Shown here in pieces: positions 58,475 to 64,000 of a DNA stretch of 64,000 nucleotides. A program made the translations under genes and the position numbers. The DNA is from RYN-230 sp963717125 (GTDB lineage Bacteria; Actinomycetota; Actinomycetes; Streptosporangiales; Streptosporangiaceae), in the NCBI GenBank assembly GCA_963717125.1, contig CAVQVG010000008.1, forward strand, positions 1-64,000, given 5' to 3'. Numbering within the stretch: position 1 is the first letter of the stretch; the number at the start of each line of letters is the position of its first letter. The notes under the pieces are model-generated. The model was given only the letters and a program-made list of their open reading frames with translations. It searched no databases and was not told the origin of the DNA.

Positions 58475-59560
58475 ATGCAACTCGTGCCGTTCTGGTTCAT
58501 CGTCATCGCGGTTCTGTGGACGGGCTTCTTCGTCCTGGAAGGCTTCGACTTCGGCGTCGGGATGCTGCACAGCCTGGTCGGCCAGGACGAGCCCGGCCGT
58601 CGGGCGGCCATCAACACTATCGGGCCGCTCTGGGATGGTAACGAGGTCTGGCTGATCGTCGCCGCGGCCGCCATGTTCGCCGCTTTTCCCGGCTGGTACG
58701 CCACGGCGTTCTCGGGCTTCTACCTGCTGATGGTGCTGCTGCTGGCCGCGCTGATCGTCCGCGGCGTGGCCTTCGAGTACCGGGGCAAGCGCGACGCGGT
58801 GCGCTGGCGCCGCACCTGGGATGTCTTGCTGACGGTCGGCAGCCTGCTAGCCCCGTTCCTGATCGGCGTGGTCCTGGGCGACATGCTGCACGGGCTGCCC
58901 ATCAACTCCCAGCAGGAATACACCGGGTCGTTCTGGGACCTGCTGCAGCCGTACGCCCTGTTCACCGGGGTCACCCTGGTGCTGATCTGCCTGCTGCACG
59001 GCGCGACGTTCCTGGCCCTGAAGACCACGGACGACATGCGCGTGCGGTCCGGCCGCCTGGCCCGCCAGGTGGCCCCGGTCACGGGCGCCGCCGTGGTGGC
59101 GTTCGCGATCTGGACGCACGTGACGTCCCGCAGCACGTTCTTTCTCAACCCGGTCGAGCTGCTCGCCGTACTGGCCGTCATCGCTGCCGTCTGGCTGACC
59201 TACGACCATCGCGAGGGCTTCGCGTTCGCCGCGACCACGGTCACGATGGCGGCCAGCATCGTCGCCCTCTTCACCGGCTTGTACCCCAACGTGATGGTCT
59301 CCAGCACCAACGCGGCCAACAACCTCACGGTGCACAACACAGCGTCGGGAGGGTACTCGCTCAAGGTGATGACGGTCGTCGCCGTCATCTTCCTGCCCGT
59401 CGTGCTCGCGTACCAGACCTGGACCTACTACGTGTTCCGGCGGCGTGTCAGCACGCGGGAATTCGGGCCTTCACCGGCGCGGAGCGCATCCCTGGGTGCG
59501 CCCCCTGCGCAGACCGCCACTCCGGACGGGGCGGGCCCGCCGGCGGGACACGGACAGTGA
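58475..59560 (+). CDS. cydB: Cytochrome bd ubiquinol oxidase subunit II
   Basis: A 361-residue CydB with eight to nine transmembrane helices. FWFIVIAVLWTGFFVLEGFD is the conserved start, and NTIGPLWDGNEVWLIVAAAA and FYLLMVLLLAALIVRGVAFE, then YRGK, follow. It starts 7 bases after cydA and its C-terminal tail is Pro/Ala-rich. The cydDC ABC exporter, often the next genes in actinobacteria, is absent here. Confidence 0.9.
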   Translation: MQLVPFWFIVIAVLWTGFFVLEGFDFGVGMLHSLVGQDEPGRRAAINTIGPLWDGNEVWLIVAAAAMFAAFPGWYATAFSGFYLLMVLLLAALIVRGVAFEYRGKRDAVRWRRTWDVLLTVGSLLAPFLIGVVLGDMLHGLPINSQQEYTGSFWDLLQPYALFTGVTLVLICLLHGATFLALKTTDDMRVRSGRLARQVAPVTGAAVVAFAIWTHVTSRSTFFLNPVELLAVLAVIAAVWLTYDHREGFAFAATTVTMAASIVALFTGLYPNVMVSSTNAANNLTVHNTASGGYSLKVMTVVAVIFLPVVLAYQTWTYYVFRRRVSTREFGPSPARSASLGAPPAQTATPDGAGPPAGHGQ

Positions 59561-59577
59561 CCAAACAGGGAGCGGAA

Positions 59578-60954
59578 ATGACCACGAATCAAGTTGACGC
59601 ACTCGTGATCTTCGGGGCCACGGGTGACCTGGCCAAGATCGAGACCTTCCCGGCTCTGGTGGGCCTGGTCGAGCGTGGCGTGCTCGACGTGCCGGTCATC
59701 GGCGTGGCCAAGAGCGGCTGGGGACTGGCGCAGTTCCGGGACTACGCGACCGCCTCGCTGCGGCTCAACCAGATGGACCCGGACAGCGCGGCCGCGCAGA
59801 AGATGCTCGGCCTGCTCCGGTATGTCGACGGGGATCTCGACGACGACGCCACCTACAAGGCCATGTCGGACCAGATCGGATCCGGCACCCGGGTGTTGTT
59901 CTACCTGGAGGTGCCGCCCCCGCTGTTTGGCCGCATCGCGCAGGGGATCGCCACGGCTGGCCGGGCCAAGGACGCGCGGGTCATGGTGGAGAAGCCGTTC
60001 GGTACCGACCTGGCCAGCTCACGGCGGCTCAACGACACCATGCACCAGTACTTCCCGGAAGACGCGATCTTCAGGGTCGACGACTGGCTGGCCTTCGACC
60101 CGGTGGAGAACGTGCTGTTCGTCCGGTTCGCCAACTCGATCATCGAGCCGCTGCTGAACCGCGACTACGTGGAGAGCATCCAGATCACGATGGCCGAGGC
60201 GTTCGACGTCGCGGACCGGGGCCGGTTCTACGACCGGACCGGGGCGATCCGGGACGTGGTCCAGAACCACATGCTCCAGGTGCTGGCCACCGTCCTCGCC
60301 GAGCCGCCGGACCGGCCGGGCCTGGCTGACTGGCGGGACGCCAAGTCGCGGGTGATCTCCGCGCTGCGGCCGCTGACCCCCGAAGACACCGTGAAGGGCC
60401 AGTACCAGGGCTATCTCGACGTCGAGGGCGTCGACCCGAAATCGACGACGGAGACCTATGTCGCGGTCCGGCTCGCCGCCGACACCTGGCGGTGGCAGGA
60501 CGTGCCGATCCTGATCCGGGCGGCCAAGTGCATGCCGGTCACCGCCACCGAGATCGACATCCGCTTCCGGAAGCCGCCGCATGACGTGTTCGGGATCGAC
60601 CCGTTCGCCGTCCGCGACTCGCTGCGATTCCGGATCTGGCCGGAGACCGCGGTCGGCCTGACGCTGGCGGGCAAGAAGCCCGGTGGCGGGATGGAGCCGC
60701 TACTGGAAGACCTGGCTTTCGCCGGCCAGGCGGGTTCGGACATGCGTCCCTACGACCGGCTCATCGGCGCGGCCCTGGACGGCGACCGCTGGCTGTTCGC
60801 CCGCCAGGACACGGTCGAAGCCGCCTGGGAGGTCGTGGACCCGGTGCTGGGCGACGTCGGGCCCGTGCACCCCTACGCCCGGGGCAGCTGGGGACCTGAG
60901 GAAGCCGACCGGCTGCTGCCTGCCCGGGAGACCTGGCACGACCCGGCTGAGTGA
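59578..60954 (+). CDS. Glucose-6-phosphate dehydrogenase family protein with altered active-site motif
   Basis: A 458-residue G6PDH-family protein. The NADP loop is VIFGATGDLAKIETFPALVG. YVESIQITMAEAFDVADRGR, then FYDRTGAIRDVVQNHMLQVL with the general-base His, is conserved. The substrate motif, classically RIDHYLGKE, reads RVDDWLAFD at about 166-174. The phosphate-binding His is Asp, and the GKE positions are Ala, Phe and Asp. The catalytic Asp-His pair remains. It may act poorly on glucose-6-phosphate or on another substrate. ATG 59578 follows AGGGAGCGG. It is coupled with cydAB and ndh. Confidence 0.75.
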   Translation: MTTNQVDALVIFGATGDLAKIETFPALVGLVERGVLDVPVIGVAKSGWGLAQFRDYATASLRLNQMDPDSAAAQKMLGLLRYVDGDLDDDATYKAMSDQIGSGTRVLFYLEVPPPLFGRIAQGIATAGRAKDARVMVEKPFGTDLASSRRLNDTMHQYFPEDAIFRVDDWLAFDPVENVLFVRFANSIIEPLLNRDYVESIQITMAEAFDVADRGRFYDRTGAIRDVVQNHMLQVLATVLAEPPDRPGLADWRDAKSRVISALRPLTPEDTVKGQYQGYLDVEGVDPKSTTETYVAVRLAADTWRWQDVPILIRAAKCMPVTATEIDIRFRKPPHDVFGIDPFAVRDSLRFRIWPETAVGLTLAGKKPGGGMEPLLEDLAFAGQAGSDMRPYDRLIGAALDGDRWLFARQDTVEAAWEVVDPVLGDVGPVHPYARGSWGPEEADRLLPARETWHDPAE

Positions 60955-60965
60955 GGGAGCAGGCA

Positions 60966-62339
60966 ATGACAGACACAGGCCAGCGGGGTAAGCGCCAGGT
61001 GGTCATCGTGGGGGGCGGCTTCGCCGGCCTGTTCGCGGTCCGCGCGCTGCGGCGCAGCGACGTCTCGGTGACCATGATCGACCGATCCCAGCACCACGTA
61101 TTCGCGCCGCTGCTCTACCAGTGCGCCACCGGCATCCTGTCCGAGGGGAAGATCGCCACCCCGCTGCGTGATCTGCTCAAGAGGAAGAAGAACGTCAACT
61201 GCGTGATGGCCGAGGTCACCGATTTCGATGTGCCGGGCCGCCGGGTGATCGCCCGGCGGGTCGGTGGTGACCGCCTCGAGTTCGGCTACGACGAACTCGT
61301 GGTGGCGGCCGGGGTCAGGCAGTCCTATTTCGGCCATGACGAGTTTTCCCGCTGGGCGCCAGGCATGAAGACGATCTCGGACGCGATGAACATCCGCCGC
61401 CGCGTGTACGGCGCGTTCGAGATGGCCCAGACGGCAGCCACCCCTGAGGAACGCCGCGCGTGGCTGACGTTCGTCCTGGTGGGGGCGGGTCCGACCGGCG
61501 TCGAGCTGGCGGGCCAGCTTCGGGAAGTGGCCACCATCACGCTGCGCCACGAGTTCCGGAACATGGAGCCGGAGGACGCGCGGGTCCTGCTGTTCGATGG
61601 CGGCAGCGTGCCGCTGGCCGTGTTCGGCCCGAAATTGTCCCAGAAGGCCGCCAGGAGCCTGGACAAACTCGGTGTCGAACAGCACATGGGCTCGATCGTC
61701 ACCCACGTCGATCAGGGCTGGGTGCTCGTCCGGGATCACGCCGGAAAGGAGACCCGCTACGACGCCAACACCGTGCTGTGGACGGCCGGCGTCGAAGCGC
61801 CACCCGTGGCCGCTGCGCTGGCCGCCGCCACCGGGGCCAAGAGCGACCGGAGTGGGCGCATCATGGTCGAGAAGGACCTGACCATCCCCGGCCACCCAGA
61901 GATCTCGGTCCTCGGTGACATGATGAGCCTGGACAAGCTCCCCGGGGTAGCCGAGGTGGCGATGCAGTCCGGGCTGTACACCGGCCGTCGCCTCCGCCGC
62001 CGGGCCGCGGGAAATATGGCCGAGAAGCCGTTCCGCTACCATGATCTTGGCTCAGCGGCCTACATCTCCCGCGGCCGCGCTGTCGTCTCGGCCGGGCCAC
62101 TGCAGCTCGGGGGGTTCCCGGGCTGGGTCATCTGGCTGTTCATCCACATCGCGTTCCTGACCGGCTACCGGAACCGGGTCGGCGCGGTGCTCACCTGGTG
62201 GCTGGTCTTCGCCCGCAACCTGCGTCGCGAGCGGGCGTTCACCACCCAGCAACTCGAGACGCAGAACGTCTACACGGTCCCGCTGGGCCGCTCCGCGCCG
62301 GAGCCGGTGGCGGGCGAGCCGACCGCCACCAACGGGTAA
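60966..62339 (+). CDS. ndh: Type II NADH dehydrogenase
   Basis: A 457-residue NDH-2. FAD motif: VVIVGGGFAGLFAVRALRRS. NADH motif: FVLVGAGPTGVELAGQLREV. ISVLGDMMSLDKLPGVAEVA contacts the FAD, and the C-terminal GFPGWVIWLFIHIAFLTGYR forms the membrane/quinone-contact helices. It passes electrons from NADH to quinone without proton pumping and, in this operon, to the bd oxidase directly upstream. ATG 60966 has AGGGAGCAGG upstream; GTG 60951 overlaps the previous gene. Confidence 0.85.
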   Translation: MTDTGQRGKRQVVIVGGGFAGLFAVRALRRSDVSVTMIDRSQHHVFAPLLYQCATGILSEGKIATPLRDLLKRKKNVNCVMAEVTDFDVPGRRVIARRVGGDRLEFGYDELVVAAGVRQSYFGHDEFSRWAPGMKTISDAMNIRRRVYGAFEMAQTAATPEERRAWLTFVLVGAGPTGVELAGQLREVATITLRHEFRNMEPEDARVLLFDGGSVPLAVFGPKLSQKAARSLDKLGVEQHMGSIVTHVDQGWVLVRDHAGKETRYDANTVLWTAGVEAPPVAAALAAATGAKSDRSGRIMVEKDLTIPGHPEISVLGDMMSLDKLPGVAEVAMQSGLYTGRRLRRRAAGNMAEKPFRYHDLGSAAYISRGRAVVSAGPLQLGGFPGWVIWLFIHIAFLTGYRNRVGAVLTWWLVFARNLRRERAFTTQQLETQNVYTVPLGRSAPEPVAGEPTATNG

Positions 62340-62411
62340 GGCCGGGGCATTTCACGTCTTCGCCAGCGCCACCGGCCACCAGTGCTCACCCTGCCCGGCG
62401 GCCACAGTCGG

Positions 62412-62457
62412 CTTCGCCGGGGCGCCGCGGTTAACGCGGCGCACTGCCCTGGCGAAG
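62412..62457. terminator. Nested bidirectional terminator
   Basis: An inner stem GCGCCGCG-GTTAA-CGCGGCGC (62422-62442) is enclosed by an outer pair CTTCGCC (62412-62418) and GGCGAAG (62451-62457). It lies between the convergent ndh and arylsulfatase genes, the expected place for a shared terminator. Confidence 0.7.
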
Positions 62458-62484
62458 ATCGGGCTCCCAGGACATGTCCTCCCC

Positions 62485-64000
62485 CTATTCCCTCGCCAGC
62501 ATCGCCTGGGCCTCCCGCTCGAGGTCAACGTAGGGGTCGCCGCTGACGTCAACCGCGACCCGGTTGATGGTTCCGCCGGTGAAAGCGTGCGGGTGATCAC
62601 CTGGGTAGTCGCCCGTCACCGGTTCGCCGCTGTCGCGGCCGACGCACAGGCCCTCGCCCGCGAGCGAGAACATCCCGGGCTGGGTCCTGATGCGGCCCTC
62701 GCCGACTTTCTTATCCCCGTGGTACAGGGAAAGGACTCCGGTGGAAACGCCGGGCGGGTCCTCTCCGTCCTTGCTGAACGAGGCCGAAAGGATCAGGTTC
62801 TCCCCGGTCGGGATGTCCTGGTCGCCGTCGATCTTCTGCTCGGCCATGCCGACGAAGTTGTAGACGTAGTGCAGCCGGTTGTCCTTGATGTAAAGCGCGT
62901 GCCCGCCGAACCGCGACCCGTGCGCGAACAGGACGCCCTGCGCGCCGGGCGCAGGAATGCCGACCAGGGCGCCGATCGTGTACGAGCGGTTACGGACGTT
63001 CACCGCCTGCGCCTCCGGCACCTCTGCGGTATCGGGGAAGTAGACATACCGGTCACGGGGGGAGGCCAGTTGCGGTCTCGGCGTCGTGATGATCTCCACG
63101 GCTGACCGGTCGTCGAGTGGGAACGCTGCGTTGTTGCCGGCCTCGGCGAACCACAGGTTGACCAGCTCACGGAGCTTGCCGGGCTGCTCAGCCGCCAGGT
63201 TGTGCAGTTCCGCGCGGTCAGTATCGGTGTGATACAGCTCCCAGGTGTCGTCGTTGAAGTCGCTCCAGCCGCTGAGGGTCGGGTGGGTGGTGACGGCTTT
63301 CCAGCCGTCGTGCCAGATCCCGCGCGAGCCGAGCATCGAGTAGAACTGGGTCTTGCGGGCCGACGGCGCCGAAGCCATTTCAGCGCTGTAGCGCATGCTC
63401 ACCCCGTCGAACCGGCTCTGCACGTGTCCCTTGATCGTCTCGGGTGGCTCAACACCCAAGGTGTCCAGGATGGTGGGCACGAGATCGATGGCGTGGTGGT
63501 ACTGGTGGCGAAGCTCGCCGTTGCCCGCCGTGCCTCCCGCCGTCGCCGAGGGCCAGGAGATGATGCACGGGTCCGCGGTGCCGCCGTTGAACTCATACCG
63601 CTTCCACATCTTGAATGGCGTGTTGAACGCCATCGCCCACCCGTTGGGGTAGTGGTTGTAGGTTTTCGTCCCGCCGAGCTCGTCGAGCATGGCCAAGTTC
63701 GACTTCATGTCGTCGGGGATGCCATTCGCGAACTTCATCTCGTTGACTGACCCGTTGGGGCCGCCCTCGCCGCTGGCGCCGTTGTCCGAGACGACGATCA
63801 CCATCGTGTTCTCGCGCTGCCCGGACTCCTCCAGGTAATCCAGCAGCCGCCCGATGTGGTGGTCAGCGTGTGCCAGGAATCCCGCGTACACCTCGGCCAT
63901 ACGCGCGAAGAGCCGCTTCTCCTCACCCGACAGTGAGTCCCATGACTTCGTGAAGTCGAGCGGCGGGAACGGCTGGCCGTTGGGCCCCGTGCGGGTCTCG
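62485..64000 (-). CDS. Arylsulfatase, partial (5' end beyond the window)
   Basis: The C-terminal 505 residues of a type I sulfatase. The frame runs unbroken through the window's right edge, so the Cys/Ser-type signature (CxPSR) is outside. Visible family parts are VIVVSDNGASGEGGPNGSVN (metal-binding Asp-Asn), HHAIDLVPTILDTLGVEPPE, WKAVTTHPTLSGWSDFNDDT, then WELYHTDTDRAELHNLAAEQ. The C-terminal 150 residues form a jelly-roll extension (VYNFVGMAEQKIDGDQDIPT) typical of longer actinobacterial arylsulfatases. It hydrolyses sulfate esters. It is convergent with ndh. Confidence 0.85.
   Translation of the reverse strand, partial: ETRTGPNGQPFPPLDFTKSWDSLSGEEKRLFARMAEVYAGFLAHADHHIGRLLDYLEESGQRENTMVIVVSDNGASGEGGPNGSVNEMKFANGIPDDMKSNLAMLDELGGTKTYNHYPNGWAMAFNTPFKMWKRYEFNGGTADPCIISWPSATAGGTAGNGELRHQYHHAIDLVPTILDTLGVEPPETIKGHVQSRFDGVSMRYSAEMASAPSARKTQFYSMLGSRGIWHDGWKAVTTHPTLSGWSDFNDDTWELYHTDTDRAELHNLAAEQPGKLRELVNLWFAEAGNNAAFPLDDRSAVEIITTPRPQLASPRDRYVYFPDTAEVPEAQAVNVRNRSYTIGALVGIPAPGAQGVLFAHGSRFGGHALYIKDNRLHYVYNFVGMAEQKIDGDQDIPTGENLILSASFSKDGEDPPGVSTGVLSLYHGDKKVGEGRIRTQPGMFSLAGEGLCVGRDSGEPVTGDYPGDHPHAFTGGTINRVAVDVSGDPYVDLEREAQAMLARE

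Noticed and set aside
1..64000. tRNA, rRNA or integration sites
   Set aside because: I found no stretch with tRNA-like arms and a CCA-end context or conserved rRNA sequence, and no integrase or direct-repeat attachment pair.

Overview
The window comes from a high-GC Gram-positive actinomycete. Most genes show G/C-rich third codon positions. GTG starts and stop/start overlaps of the ATGA or GTGA kind are frequent. The families present are typically actinobacterial: an AfsR-like BTAD regulator beside a DrrAB exporter, an XRE-NB-ARC-TPR regulator, DUF3618 and DUF2273 proteins, the short-loop form of cytochrome bd, and many TetR and MarR regulators. A Streptosporangiales-like host is my guess; the window alone cannot fix the genus. 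I saw no rRNA, tRNA, CRISPR array or intact transposon.

Layout. 0-7.7 kb: a frameshifted CsbD-like gene, a HAD phosphatase, an AlaDH/PNT-family enzyme, a DHA2 exporter, a quinone-oxidoreductase-like gene with a nearby MarR regulator that shares its operator sequence, and a sulfotransferase. 7.7-9.9 kb: a decaying stretch with fragments of GH15, aldo/keto reductase and GNAT genes. 9.9-20.4 kb: a large conserved protein of uncertain role, DrrAB, a BTAD regulator, a GNAT, a truncated methyltransferase and a STAND regulator with near-identical 120-bp TPR repeats. 20.4-25.5 kb: a flavin amine oxidase, an ABC permease fragment, a secreted GH11 xylanase behind three CGAAACTTTC-type motifs, a probable stand-alone structured RNA (about 23668-23806), a shortened VIT1/CCC1 protein and a TetR. 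25.5-36.7 kb: aldehyde dehydrogenase, a sigma-like protein, a 42-residue protein ending CCGNHGQPGC, a Sua5/YrdC protein, a ferredoxin-reductase-like flavoprotein, and a coupled four-gene operon (QueD/PTPS, methyltransferase, GT4, SDR) that looks like pterin modification.

36.7-42.8 kb is an envelope-stress island. An ECF sigma gene and a zinc-finger-Asp23 fusion (probable anti-sigma) face a divergent run of Asp23, DUF2273, DUF6286-like and AmaP-like genes. A matching two-block promoter, TGCGAC-N17/18-GTCTAA, lies before both the Asp23 run and a separate NmrA/DUF2867 gene, which suggests a small local regulon. 42.9-45.8 kb: transaldolase, a helical protein and a TetR.

46.1-51.7 kb is one long coupled operon: a frameshifted first gene, holin-like and DUF3618 membrane genes, then acyl-CoA dehydrogenase-like, PIG-L deacetylase, NodS-like methyltransferase and GT2 genes, with two small membrane-protein genes after a hairpin. 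The enzyme set could build or modify an acylated amino-sugar, but its product is not known to me. 51.7-57 kb: remnants of a plasmid-stabilisation-type gene, a Na+/H+ antiporter and a HAD gene, plus intact GH15 and GMC oxidoreductase genes. 57-62.3 kb: cydA-cydB-zwf-like-ndh, a respiratory and redox operon lacking cydDC and carrying an altered G6PDH site. The window ends inside an arylsulfatase.

A recurring theme is genes with internal deletions or lost ends, interspersed with intact, tightly coupled operons.
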